A DNA stretch of 64,000 nt from Pseudomonas sp. TCU-HL1 (GTDB lineage Bacteria > Pseudomonadota > Gammaproteobacteria > Pseudomonadales > Pseudomonadaceae), in contig NZ_CP015992.1 in NCBI RefSeq assembly GCF_001708505.1, positions 5,828,001 to 5,892,000 on the forward strand. Direction: 5' to 3'. Every line of letters starts with the position of its first letter. Position 1 is the first letter of the stretch. The notes beneath the pieces were generated by a model. That model searched no databases, was not told the origin of the DNA, and saw nothing but the letters and a program-made list of their open reading frames with translations. The position numbers and the translations under genes are program-made. Below are positions 46,012-54,389 of this stretch, piece by piece.

Positions 46012-46626
46012 ATGGGTAGTCGAACGGTAGAGTCGCAAGAGTTGCTTGCGTTAGAGGCGCAAACCCAGTGGTTTCATGTATTCAAATCGATGATTGATCA
46101 GGGAGACGTGGCCAAGATTGGTCCACATGCGTTCACTGTCTACGCAGTCATCAAAGCGCATACGAACTACTCATCGGGCGTTGCCTTCCCAGGAATTGAT
46201 CTTATCTCTGAAAAATCAGGTGTTAGCCCGGCTCAGATCAAGCGTGAACTGAAAGTGTTGGAGGAGGCCGGTTACATTACAAGAGAACGAGTTGGTCGCT
46301 CTAACCGCTACACCCTGCGTGAAAAAATACAGGTCACTGATGAGCATGGCCGACCGCATGCTGTAGCAACTTGGGATTACGTTCCCAGTGGTGTAAAACG
46401 AGCGGTGGCGGATCTTAAGAACCTTCTTGTCGCTGGAGAATTGGCAGGTACTAGAATCGTGCATATAGAGAGACTAAGTATGCAAATCAACGTCGGCGGA
46501 GAAAACACTCAGATAAACCTAGCTTCCTTGCTCTCTGACCTAGATAAGCTACCTATAAGCATAAGGAGCAAACTTCGCAGCAAGCTCCACCACAACCTTG
46601 ATGAAGTTATACACAGCTCAGACTGA
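46012..46626 (+). CDS. winged-helix DNA-binding protein
   Basis: A 204-residue protein with an N-terminal winged-helix domain typical of plasmid/phage replication or regulatory proteins (AFPGIDLISEKSGVSPAQIKRELK, then EEAGYITRERVGRSNRYTL). The C-terminal part is of unknown fold. An in-frame start at 45,976 lies within alpA and is less likely. Its stop codon falls inside a 28-bp perfect palindrome. Confidence 0.78.
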   Translation: MGSRTVESQELLALEAQTQWFHVFKSMIDQGDVAKIGPHAFTVYAVIKAHTNYSSGVAFPGIDLISEKSGVSPAQIKRELKVLEEAGYITRERVGRSNRYTLREKIQVTDEHGRPHAVATWDYVPSGVKRAVADLKNLLVAGELAGTRIVHIERLSMQINVGGENTQINLASLLSDLDKLPISIRSKLRSKLHHNLDEVIHSSD

Positions 46627-46643
46627 TACGTATCAGTCTGAGC
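46616..46643. repeat. 28-bp perfect palindrome
   Basis: GCTCAGACTGATAC followed directly by its reverse complement, with no central spacer. It covers the last codons and stop of the winged-helix gene. It may be a terminator without a U tract, a protein binding site or a recombination site. Confidence 0.8.
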
Positions 46644-46796
46644 CTTATCATGGATCAGCATGGCTCTGTTAGAGCTCTGTTTATCCCTTAGACAGCTCAG
46701 GATGAGCCCCTAAAAAGAAAAATAAATAAAACTAAAAAGAGTCAATGCCTGGCAATCGAGGCCGCTGTCCTATCATTATTTTCTGAGAAGCCCATT

Positions 46797-47720
46797 CTAG
46801 CGTCCGAGATAATGCGTGGACACGTCCTCGCGAGAGTGTCCCAGTTCCTCGACAACCGCCATGCGCGCAAAGCGATCCAACTCCCCGTCCTGGGAACTGA
46901 GGCTTCCCCCCTCAACCGGGGAGCGACTGCCCGAGTAGTGGGTATAACGCTCATTGGCGAAGGCATGGCGCAAGCCATGTGAGGTCACGCCGAGCTGAGC
47001 CTTGGTCAGCCCCGCTTTGGCGACAACGCGGCTGTAGTGGCCCAACGCCTGTTTCAAGGACTTGCCAGGATCGGCGGTGCTGGCGGTGCGGCGATCTGCA
47101 AAGGTTTTAGCTCGATCAACGAGCTCTCGCCGCTCTGGCGTGTCGATAGGAACCGTGCGGTCCCGTCCACCTTTCGTGCCAATACTGACAGCCAGGTAGC
47201 CGCCCTTGTCAGCTAGGTGAGGACGCAGCATGACGCTCTCCTTTACCCGGAGACCAAATCGCAGTTGCAACTCGACCTGGAGCGCAACGCGCTCATCCAG
47301 GGCGCGCAAATCATCCAGTTTTTGCGCAACGCTCACGCCGTTCGCTTCCCAGCTTTTGTCCTGGGTATTGATCGAGGTTCTGGCGGCCTCATGGTTTTGA
47401 AAATAGCGCTCCGTGCTCTCCACCATGCCATCCTTGCCGATCCAAGAGGCAAATGTCCTCAGGGTGGAGAGACGATTCTGCAGGGTAGAGGGGGAAAGCC
47501 CTTTGCTTAGCCAGTGCTTGGTCAGCGCCTCCACATGGCGCCCTTTTAACTGCCTGACATTGTCCAGCTTGTAGCCCATCTCTCTCAGCTCGGCGAACGC
47601 CTGATAAAGGACGGTCGCGCGCTTGTGTTGCGTCTCGTGACTGGCGATTGTCCCGTCTGACGCCTTGATACCGTTGCGCTCCTTGAGCACCGATGCCAGT
47701 GAAGATTTCCAGCCAGCCAT
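46797..47720 (-). CDS. integrase domain protein of conjugative-element type
   Basis: A 307-residue tyrosine recombinase of a different family from the P4-type enzymes. An N-terminal SAM-like domain (LSPSTLQNRLSTLRTFASWIG) precedes the catalytic domain with Arg in RFGLRVKESVM, SHGLRHAFANERY, ELGHSREDV and the final Tyr in STHYLGR. I chose the ATG at 47,720 (MAGWKSSLASVLKERNG); the frame extends upstream without similarity. It faces the winged-helix gene and may be a relic of another element nested in island 2. Confidence 0.85.
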   Translation of the reverse strand: MAGWKSSLASVLKERNGIKASDGTIASHETQHKRATVLYQAFAELREMGYKLDNVRQLKGRHVEALTKHWLSKGLSPSTLQNRLSTLRTFASWIGKDGMVESTERYFQNHEAARTSINTQDKSWEANGVSVAQKLDDLRALDERVALQVELQLRFGLRVKESVMLRPHLADKGGYLAVSIGTKGGRDRTVPIDTPERRELVDRAKTFADRRTASTADPGKSLKQALGHYSRVVAKAGLTKAQLGVTSHGLRHAFANERYTHYSGSRSPVEGGSLSSQDGELDRFARMAVVEELGHSREDVSTHYLGR

Positions 47721-47972
47721 AATTGCTCCTGGTGATTCTGATGGGGGAGGTGCGCGTATGGAGATACGTGAAAGCGAACTTGCTGCCTTGAGCACCATTT
47801 CTGGCACACAGGACACCCCTGGAGGGGCAGACAACCCGATCTGGGTTCTGGCCAGCCTGCTGGGCTGGTTTTGCATCCTTGATACGGACTTGCTGCATGG
47901 CTAATCCTGTCGCGTCATCATCGAGCCGCGAGCAATGCTCAGAGCGTGCAGCGATGAAGAACGCGATGAAGA

Positions 47973-48305
47973 TTGCCGGTACCGCAAATCCGCACCTGGA
48001 TGCGACTACTACGGTTTACGCAACGTGCGCTCCAGGACTCCGATCCTCCTGGCCGTTACGTGGCGTGTGCCAGCGAGGCGAGTGCGGTTTGCACCCACGT
48101 TCACTGCCTGCCCCCGCTGGCAGACCACACCTTGGGCGGGAAGCGCTGCGCGCTCTGTGCGGATCATCATCACTACATCCCGCTCGATCTGAGATCCCAA
48201 GCCGAGCGTTTAGAACCACCTCCTTCGTTGATTGGAACCCGTCCAGCCAACAACCCAAGGGTGCTGGAACGGACACCCTTGGTCTGTAGTTGCGGGCCTG
48301 GCTGA
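47973..48305 (+). CDS. possible cysteine/histidine-rich protein or remnant
   Basis: A 110-codon frame containing CTHVHCLPPLADHTLGGKRC and CADHHHYIP, a cysteine/histidine spacing that could bind zinc. An overlapping +1 frame just upstream carries another cysteine-rich start (DCRYRKSAPGCDYYGLRN), so the true product may be a longer zinc-finger protein broken by a frameshift. Start and integrity are uncertain. Confidence 0.3.
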   Translation: MPVPQIRTWMRLLRFTQRALQDSDPPGRYVACASEASAVCTHVHCLPPLADHTLGGKRCALCADHHHYIPLDLRSQAERLEPPPSLIGTRPANNPRVLERTPLVCSCGPG

Positions 48306-48524
48306 TGACAGCCTCAGCCCACATCGACCCTCTCGCCTTTGCGATGACGCAGAAAGGTCGAGGGCGGTTGTTCCAGAGAATCAAACAACCCTTAGCACGA
48401 GACTCGGTCGCGAGTTTCGCCCTGCCGGGCTCATCAGTCGTGCGAGAAAATTTCCTTCACCTGCTGCGATCATCTTTCAGGAAGCCTCAGGCCCAGTTCA
48501 ACCGAACCTGATGCAGTTGCTGCG

Positions 48525-48568
48525 ACCCACTCTCTTTTCTGGCTTTCAGCTCAGAAAAGAGAGTGGGT
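48525..48568. repeat. 17-bp perfect inverted repeat
   Basis: ACCCACTCTCTTTTCTG at 48,525-48,541 pairs perfectly with 48,552-48,568 around a 10-nt loop. It has no U tract on either side. A shorter relative lies 80 bp downstream. Confidence 0.8.
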
Positions 48569-48645
48569 GTTGTGTGCTGGGATGCCGCTGAATGGATGGA
48601 ACAAAGGGAGGTGTCAGACAAAGAGCCACGCCGACATGAATGTGA

Positions 48646-48680
48646 ACTCTCTCTTCTGGTGACCGCCCAGAAAAGAGAGT
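48646..48680. repeat. second related hairpin
   Basis: ACTCTCTCTTCTGG at 48,646-48,659 pairs, with one mismatch, with the right arm ending at 48,680, which shares CAGAAAAGAGAGT with the first hairpin. Confidence 0.7.
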
Positions 48681-48698
48681 CAGCGCTACCCGGTGCGA

Positions 48699-49448
48699 TC
48701 AGCGCCGGGATGACCGAAGAATTTTCGCAGCGAATAGAAGTGCCAGGCCCAGGATTTTCGCCAGTGTGAGTGTCCAGCTCAGCAGCATCATTGCGCCGTG
48801 CTTGATTGCTCCTGGTGGCACCAGACTGGTTGTCCCAGCGTTAGGCGTGGCTACCTGAGCATTTTCTTTTTCGATTCGAGCCAAGAATTCCTGTTCCCAC
48901 TGAATCGAGCGGGAAATCCAGTCTCGGTCAGTGGTACTGACGATTTTCTGCACATTGGCATAGTCCCCAGTGAAGCGGTGCATGGTGTAGTAATAGTTCG
49001 AGCAGCCGTCATTGCGGCTGTATTTCTCGAGCCGCACGTTCAGTACCGCGTTACCCCCACGATCTGCGCTTGCGTTCTCCAAAAGCGCTCGAGCCTCATT
49101 GGGGTTGTTAGATTCAGCCCAGCCACTGCCCAGGGTGAAAATGGTTTCGAAACCACGGGCAGCAGAGTCCCTTGTCCATACGAATCGGTTCGGGGACTCA
49201 TAGGCGTAGCCGGCAGGTGGCGGGCGCTCTCCCGGTGTCACCCTCAGCGCCCGATATCCTTTCGGGCCTGGCTGGCCTTCAAATGCTACGGCCTGACCAT
49301 CAAATAGTTCTCCACCTTCGACGCTTTTGATGTGTACGAAGTAGCTGCGCCCGTCCTCCCCCTGGATGAACCCAAATCCCTTCTCCGGCATGAAGCTGCG
49401 TACCACACCTGAAATGCGAGAGGCTTTCTGATCCGATCTATCGCTCAT
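48699..49448 (-). CDS. cold-shock-domain protein with C-terminal membrane segment
   Basis: A 249-residue protein. An N-terminal cold-shock domain (about 11-72) has the RNA-binding signature KGFGFIQGEDGRSYFVHI. A middle domain of unknown fold (about 85-175) is followed by a charged helix and one C-terminal membrane segment (about 220-240, MMLLSWTLTLAKILGLALLFAA). A membrane-tethered cold-shock domain is unusual. The ATG at 49,448 gives a good start; a longer frame lacks support. Low-copy relatives are often on plasmids and conjugative elements. Confidence 0.85.
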   Translation of the reverse strand: MSDRSDQKASRISGVVRSFMPEKGFGFIQGEDGRSYFVHIKSVEGGELFDGQAVAFEGQPGPKGYRALRVTPGERPPPAGYAYESPNRFVWTRDSAARGFETIFTLGSGWAESNNPNEARALLENASADRGGNAVLNVRLEKYSRNDGCSNYYYTMHRFTGDYANVQKIVSTTDRDWISRSIQWEQEFLARIEKENAQVATPNAGTTSLVPPGAIKHGAMMLLSWTLTLAKILGLALLFAAKILRSSRR

Positions 49449-49588
49449 GACCTTCCTGTCCTTTTGTGGAGGTCGCCATGGTATCTCAGGGCACTCCGTG
49501 TCACCGCCAAGCAACTACACCGAGTTCGGTGGAAGGGAGGGGCACGAAGTCTTTATCCTGACTTGACCATTGGTAATTCGGGCCGCTG

Positions 49589-50026
49589 ATGATGCACGCA
49601 ATACATATAGATGAAACAGGCTACATTAATAATCCTTGCCTTATTAATAAACCCGAGCTTAGTTGCCAAAAGGCATGGGGCGCACTCGTTTTTCGACGCG
49701 GCAAAAAAATTAAGATTGCGAGCTTCCTGCCCAGAGAAAATAACGGGAAAAAGATCGGGATTAGCGGCATCCCTAGAGGAGTTTATTTGGAGTTTTGCGC
49801 GAAAACCGAAAATGGAAAGACCCGCTCTCTCTATGTGGTAGATCAGGTGACGGAAAGCGAAATTTCATTGCTACCCGTAGTGGATGCTGCCGTTCCTAGC
49901 ATCTACGATGTAGACTCCATGACACCAACTAGAACTTACATATTAGAAGCCAAGTTGACAATGATGGAGGCTCAGCTGGATGATCTCCGAAGATCAATAT
50001 TAGATATGAAGGGGGCAACCTCTTAA
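49589..50026 (+). CDS. uncharacterised island protein
   Basis: A 145-residue protein. The central part is beta-rich (KAWGALVFRRGKKIKIASFLP) and the last 30 residues form a likely coiled coil (EAKLTMMEAQLDDLRRSILDM). Two start codons are adjacent (49,589 and 49,592). It is AT-richer than the core genome and divergent from the cold-shock gene. No family recognised. Confidence 0.6.
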   Translation: MMHAIHIDETGYINNPCLINKPELSCQKAWGALVFRRGKKIKIASFLPRENNGKKIGISGIPRGVYLEFCAKTENGKTRSLYVVDQVTESEISLLPVVDAAVPSIYDVDSMTPTRTYILEAKLTMMEAQLDDLRRSILDMKGATS

Positions 50027-50504
50027 TTCGCTCAAGAGGCAAAAGCTTCTTACCATCTAGTTTCGGGCAGGAGGAGCGGCGCCGATCGTTCTGGTGCCGA
50101 CGATGACGCCACCTCAGGTGGGGCACGCCGGCACAGCCCACCATCTCCAGAAAACTTCAGAAAACCATTGGAAAACCGCACTATCGCATCGCGCTTTCCG
50201 CTGCGCCGCCGAGAAAACACCCTGGGAAATGCTGCGTCCCCACAGTCCTGGCGCTGAGAATGCACAGTGACTTTACCGTTGCATCCCAGCGGCGCTCTTC
50301 CCACACACTGGCAAACCCGCAAAAACCACTGAGAAATAAGCGGTCTTCACCATCGCACCATCTGGGCACCATTGCCACCATCCCGAACCCCACTGCGGCG
50401 TCCTCAACTTCCAGCACGGGAACTAACGATTTTTTCCGATTGCTCGCTGACACCAACCTACCTCGGAGTAGCGTGGCCCCTCAACATGAATGGAGGTGGT
50501 CTGT
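50027..50504. other. gene-free stretch
   Basis: There are only short, mutually overlapping frames on both strands and none has a good start or familiar content. No clear repeat or structured element is seen, apart from a ribosome binding site near 50,491 that serves the next gene. Confidence 0.4.
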
Positions 50505-50675
50505 ATGGGGCGAACTCTAGCGTGGATCGCGTGTGCTGGCGCCGGCTTCTGGTTGGGCTCTCATCGGTTGGTGCCGCTGTGGGCCATCGTGGTGCTGGCG
50601 TTTATTGGGGTGGGTCTGTGGGGCCTGGCGGAATGGCTGGAGCGGCGGGAGGATCATGATGATGATGCGGGCTGA
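50505..50675 (+). CDS. small two-span membrane protein
   Basis: A 56-residue protein with two hydrophobic segments (LAWIACAGAGFWLGS and LWAIVVLAFIGVGLWGLAEWL) and an acidic tail. GGAGGT lies at 50,492-50,497 in good position for the ATG at 50,505; an ATG at 50,490 would overlap it. Its end overlaps the next gene, suggesting an operon. Function unknown. Confidence 0.6.
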   Translation: MGRTLAWIACAGAGFWLGSHRLVPLWAIVVLAFIGVGLWGLAEWLERREDHDDDAG

Positions 50676-50877
50676 TCTGGATGAATTGATGATCGTCAGC
50701 TGTCTGTTTCCCCGTATGAAGTGGACGTCCTCCGTGACGCGACCGGTACTCATCGCTAGAGAAGGTAATGTCCTGCGCCTGTACTGGATGCCGCTGTTGC
50801 TGTGGCTGGATGAATGTTGCGCCGAACTTTTCATCGAGCAGCTCAACGCAAGGGTTGTGCGTCAGCTCAGCAAATGA
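50656..50877 (+). CDS. small uncharacterised protein
   Basis: A 73-residue protein starting with four consecutive ATG codons (50,656-50,667) after GGGAGGA; the second or third ATG has the best spacing. It has an acidic start (RADLDELM) and a hydrophobic middle (VLRLYWMPLLLWLDECCAELF). It overlaps the preceding small membrane protein gene by 20 bases, so the two are likely coupled. Unknown function. Confidence 0.55.
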   Translation: MMMMRADLDELMIVSCLFPRMKWTSSVTRPVLIAREGNVLRLYWMPLLLWLDECCAELFIEQLNARVVRQLSK

Positions 50878-50951
50878 TGTCAAAATAGCATCAATCTGCA
50901 GATGCAGATCACTGCCTACCGAAAGGCGACAAAAACCAATGGAAGGACGTT

Positions 50952-51770
50952 ATGCGCACGCTATTTAAATTCGCTGCAGCCGTTGTTACTGGAACTCTCC
51001 TCTCTGGCTGCGGCGGCGAAGACTTCACAGGGGCTTACCGATTCAAAGACTCAAGCATGAACGGGACGATGGTTCTCAATGTTCATGGTGATGAAGCAGA
51101 GCTATTTGGGGACCTCGGAAAAGGCGGCATTAAACCGCTCGGCAAAATGAGTGTATCGGTAAAGGATGAAAAGCTTCTTCTTGATGCCGTGAACAGCTCC
51201 ACACGTCTGGTGATGAAGCGTAACGTCGATGAGCGAAGCCTTGACTGCCTTAATTGCAAGGTACTCGGTATGAGAACGGACGAGCATGTTTGGAAATATG
51301 ACCCCGAGGGGCCGTATGACGTAGATCAGATGCTTAAGGAGCAAGCCCGCAAGAACGAGGAAGCATTGAACGCCGAACTGGAAAAAATACAGAAGGAAGC
51401 CTTGGAGCAGGCGCGTCGGGATTCAGAGGCTCCGAAGCTGACGCCGTATGAAGGCGATTGGGTTTATCAACGCACTACGAAGCATGATCCGTTGACCATC
51501 ATGGGTATCTGGCGCGAGAAACAGGTCAGGGTCTGGTCATTCAAGTTCGAGAATATGGATCGTCTGGGGTATGAGGTGCCAGGGTTTGAGGTAACGGATG
51601 CCGGCTTGAAGATCGGCGATGGCTCGAAAACTCACCTGTACACCCTCAGCGCTGACGAAAAGGTGCTGACCTGCCAGGACTGTAATAAGCCAGTGAGTTG
51701 GGCCAAGGCTGATCCCAAGAAGAATCTCAGTGATCGTCACTACGCCCGGAAGATGGCTGGCAACCCGTAA
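50952..51770 (+). CDS. predicted lipoprotein
   Basis: A 272-residue protein with a lipoprotein signal peptide (lipobox LSGC, Cys about residue 20). It has two beta-rich halves separated by a charged helix (about 120-160, KEQARKNEEALNAELEKIQK). CLNC and CQDC pairs occur once in each half, suggesting an internal duplication. No family recognised. Probably in the outer or inner membrane, facing the periplasm. Confidence 0.75.
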   Translation: MRTLFKFAAAVVTGTLLSGCGGEDFTGAYRFKDSSMNGTMVLNVHGDEAELFGDLGKGGIKPLGKMSVSVKDEKLLLDAVNSSTRLVMKRNVDERSLDCLNCKVLGMRTDEHVWKYDPEGPYDVDQMLKEQARKNEEALNAELEKIQKEALEQARRDSEAPKLTPYEGDWVYQRTTKHDPLTIMGIWREKQVRVWSFKFENMDRLGYEVPGFEVTDAGLKIGDGSKTHLYTLSADEKVLTCQDCNKPVSWAKADPKKNLSDRHYARKMAGNP

Positions 51771-52206
51771 CACCCTGACTACAGGGAACTCCATGCAATC
51801 GGCGAGCGCTCTTGGGCACTCGCCGGTCGCGGCCAGATCAGCCCAAACCCCGGAAGCAGGCTGAGAACCCGTGGAAGCCGAGCCTTAATCAGGCAAAAGG
51901 TACTTTCCGCCAATCTTCTAGGCCAGGCTTCGCATGCAGCTATCGCCAGTGGAATTTGAAAAGCGCTATTTTCAAAGCTTTGAGAGTGTCTAGGAAAGCC
52001 GGGGCGATTCAAGTCACCGATCAACTGTGGCCTGATCGGAGGCATCTTTTGGGGACGGCTGATCATCAGAGGCAAGGAACCAGAGCACGCGACGCGCAAA
52101 AGCCTCGAACGTTGCTATCGTTGATAACGAAGGTGGACAGTAAAGGGTGGAGGGGGCGATTGCCCCCTCCGGAGGGTGACAGGCGCTGTGAAACGCCCTG
52201 GATGGC
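51771..52206. other. gene-free stretch with terminator-like hairpin
   Basis: No credible coding frame. A perfect 9-bp hairpin at 52,149-52,170 lies just past the end of the leftward gene at 52,207. Confidence 0.45.
52149..52170 (-). terminator. terminator-like hairpin
   Basis: GGAGGGGGC/GCCCCCTCC with a GATT loop, 37 nt past the leftward gene stop; there is only a short U-rich tail. Confidence 0.6.
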
Positions 52207-52395
52207 TTAGTGGAGCGGGGTATCACCCGACTCCTCAAGGTCATCGAGCTCCAGCTGAACCTCAAGCGAACCTTGCGGTTTTGCTGGTTTCACTTCATCA
52301 ACCTCAAAGCAGAAGGCAGTTTTACCTACCTCATGGGCGTACAGGCGACGGCCATTGCGAAGGGTGATGAACGGCCTGCAGATCATAGTACTCAT
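52207..52395 (-). CDS. small plasmid/ICE-type hypothetical protein
   Basis: A 62-residue protein (MSTMICRPFITLRNGRRLYAH...) with a beta-rich start and acidic C-terminus. The ATG at 52,395 is supported by GGAG eight bases upstream. The ICRPFITL-NGR-LYA pattern resembles small proteins I associate with conjugative plasmids and elements. No function known. Confidence 0.65.
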   Translation of the reverse strand: MSTMICRPFITLRNGRRLYAHEVGKTAFCFEVDEVKPAKPQGSLEVQLELDDLEESGDTPLH

Positions 52396-52746
52396 ACGAA
52401 GTTCTCCAAAGAGAGACCTCGGAGGCACCTTGGGTCGAATGACCGCCGGTCAAGCAGGCTTGTCAGGGATAATTGATATCCGTAGAATGTTTTCCCGCGA
52501 TTGAAAAAACCTGACCTCCAAGGTTGGTTGAGTTAAATGTGCTCTTGGGTTCGGCAAAACCTTCGATGCACGGCTCTCAGCTCACTCCCCTTACCAACAA
52601 GGGCGGTGGGCTTTTTGCTGCTTAAGACGCTAATGCAGCAAATCTCATATTCCCACATGTTCTGTCGCTAGTCAACAACGACATAAGGGGAATTTCAGAA
52701 ATTTCAGGCGCTTACAAAATTTTGTCCTCCCCTCGGCGCTCGCTGG
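52396..52746. other. gene-free stretch
   Basis: About 350 bp with no credible gene. The left edge holds the ribosome binding site of the leftward small gene. The right part is where the three-gene operon ends; no clear terminator was found. Confidence 0.4.
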
Positions 52747-53619
52747 TCAATTTTCAAGCATCGGCTGCGCCGGTTCAGTACGGAGACTGATGTGGTCTGC
52801 CTGCCATTTCTTGAGCAGTTGCGACTGGGCGTATGACAGGGCCTCGTCCGACATGACTTCTATGCCGACGAGCTCGATCCAATGCCAGCCTTCGCTATCA
52901 CCCTTCTTGATCCGGCAGCCACCGTCAAAAATTGACTGGATGATCTCCGCTGTCGCGATGGCCGCAGCCTCGGCAGCAGCCGGGTCGACATCCGTTGCAT
53001 AGAGCAGCGTAATCAGGAGCTCATAGGGATCGTCGGCGCCGTCTCGGGCATTCTCAACGCCGCCATCTACGTCAAAGAATACGGCGACGATATGGTTGCC
53101 ACTGTCCTTGAACGCCTTGGCCAGCTTCTCGGCAACCTTAGTTTCCGATTTCAGTCGCCGATCGAACTCATCCGGGAAAGCCGACCTGCGATACCGGGCG
53201 GCCAGCCAGCGCTGAAACACGCTGTGCTCCCTCGCGGTCATCTTGTGCGAAGGGACTGGCGAATGCGCACTCAGCCCACGCCTGGGGTCCTCAACCACCT
53301 CTTTCGGGATGAAGACCCGCTTGTTGGCATCGATTTCGACATGGATTTCTTCGCCAGTTGCCGTGCACCCCACATGCAGGCGCCGGAGATTTTTGCAGTT
53401 GGTGTAGTTGCCATTGGGTGCCCCATCCAGAATCGTCCCCAGCACCACCTCCACCACCGGTTCGCTGTCAGGTAGCTGGGCAAGATCGCAGTCATGAGTG
53501 GCAACGACTGCGGCAACCTTCTCCGGCGGGAGGTGTGTAGCAAGCTCCAGCTCCCGAATGGTATCCGGTTGAAGGAGGCTTCCTTGTCGCCAGGGTGTTT
53601 CTCTGCTCCAGCTACCCAT
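52747..53619 (-). CDS. uncharacterised protein, third gene of TIGR04255 operon
   Basis: A 290-residue protein. The N-terminal part carries VVATHDCDLAQLPDSEPVVEVV, a conserved-looking motif with His, Asp and Cys that could bind metal or form an active site. The central region has FFDVDGG and an Ala-rich helix. There is no signal peptide or membrane segment. It starts 16 bases after the HTH gene. I do not recognise the family by name. Context links its role to the other two genes. Confidence 0.72.
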   Translation of the reverse strand: MGSWSRETPWRQGSLLQPDTIRELELATHLPPEKVAAVVATHDCDLAQLPDSEPVVEVVLGTILDGAPNGNYTNCKNLRRLHVGCTATGEEIHVEIDANKRVFIPKEVVEDPRRGLSAHSPVPSHKMTAREHSVFQRWLAARYRRSAFPDEFDRRLKSETKVAEKLAKAFKDSGNHIVAVFFDVDGGVENARDGADDPYELLITLLYATDVDPAAAEAAAIATAEIIQSIFDGGCRIKKGDSEGWHWIELVGIEVMSDEALSYAQSQLLKKWQADHISLRTEPAQPMLEN

Positions 53620-53635
53620 TCAGCTACTTCATCCT

Positions 53636-54373
53636 CTATGCCTGCTCATCAAGATGAGGAGCGCCCGCATCAGACAAATCGACGGAGGCGACAACTCTTC
53701 CTCTGAGGCGCTGAGCCGCTTCCGAGCGCTGCTTGCTCTCCCGCTGAATCATGGCAACGAGCGCCTTGGCGGCAGACTCACCTGATTCCCCGCTGCGCAT
53801 CTGCTCAAGAAGCGTTTTCCCCCCAGGCAGCTTCCGCTTGATCAAGCTGGCACTCCCCGCGAGCCCCTCCTGACGCAAGAGACTTGCGGCATCCGCTAAC
53901 TGCTGGAGCAGCGCCTCGTTTTGCGCGGAGATAGGTTCTCCTGCCTGCCAGTTGTAGATGGCCTGACGCGAAACACCGAAGTAGGATGCCAACTCGGTCA
54001 CCGGCGGCTTAAGTGTGTCGCGCACGAACGCAAGATTCTCGGCCGAGCTGCGTATCCTGGCAGGCTGTGCGCCCGCGCCAGTCTTCCTTTCCGAGTATTG
54101 GACGTCGTACAGGCGATAACCCTTACCATCACGAGCCGCAACGTAATCAGGCGTCACGGCGCCGCCAGTGCCTACCAACAACGCAAGAGCGACCCCTCCG
54201 CAGCCTCGAATAAATCGCGAGGATGCCCCCTTAGTCGACCCACCTTGGTCGCCGGCAGTCGTAGCCGTAGAAAGCTCACGCCTCTCAAGAGTCGCCCGGC
54301 ACTCAAGGCGCCGAGACGCCCGAAAGCTACTTGCAAGCTGCGAGCTTGTTCGATCTGAGTGTGCGATGTGCAT
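53636..54373 (-). CDS. HTH protein with N-terminal hydrophobic segment
   Basis: A 245-residue protein. A hydrophobic stretch (GCGGVALALLVGTGGAV, about 57-75) may be a membrane segment or part of an N-terminal domain. Residues about 115-165 contain a helix-turn-helix (VTELASYFGVSRQAIYNWQAG). The C-terminal part is helical and charged. GGAG lies ten bases before the ATG at 54,373. It is placed between the TIGR04255 gene (16-bp gap) and the THDCDL gene. It probably regulates the operon; the repeated site at 55,231 is a candidate operator. Confidence 0.75.
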   Translation of the reverse strand: MHIAHSDRTSSQLASSFRASRRLECRATLERRELSTATTAGDQGGSTKGASSRFIRGCGGVALALLVGTGGAVTPDYVAARDGKGYRLYDVQYSERKTGAGAQPARIRSSAENLAFVRDTLKPPVTELASYFGVSRQAIYNWQAGEPISAQNEALLQQLADAASLLRQEGLAGSASLIKRKLPGGKTLLEQMRSGESGESAAKALVAMIQRESKQRSEAAQRLRGRVVASVDLSDAGAPHLDEQA

Positions 54374-54389
54374 GGGTCAGAGACTCCTT

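Larger units (their letters stand above)
48306..48698. other. gene-free stretch with paired hairpins
   Basis: There is no coding frame I trust. Two hairpins sharing the word CAGAAAAGAGAGT occur at 48,525-48,568 and 48,646-48,680, before the convergent cold-shock-domain gene. Confidence 0.5.

Noticed and set aside
50050..50456. Short frames in both directions between 50,050 and 50,460
   Set aside because: Mutually overlapping, no ribosome binding sites, no familiar motifs.
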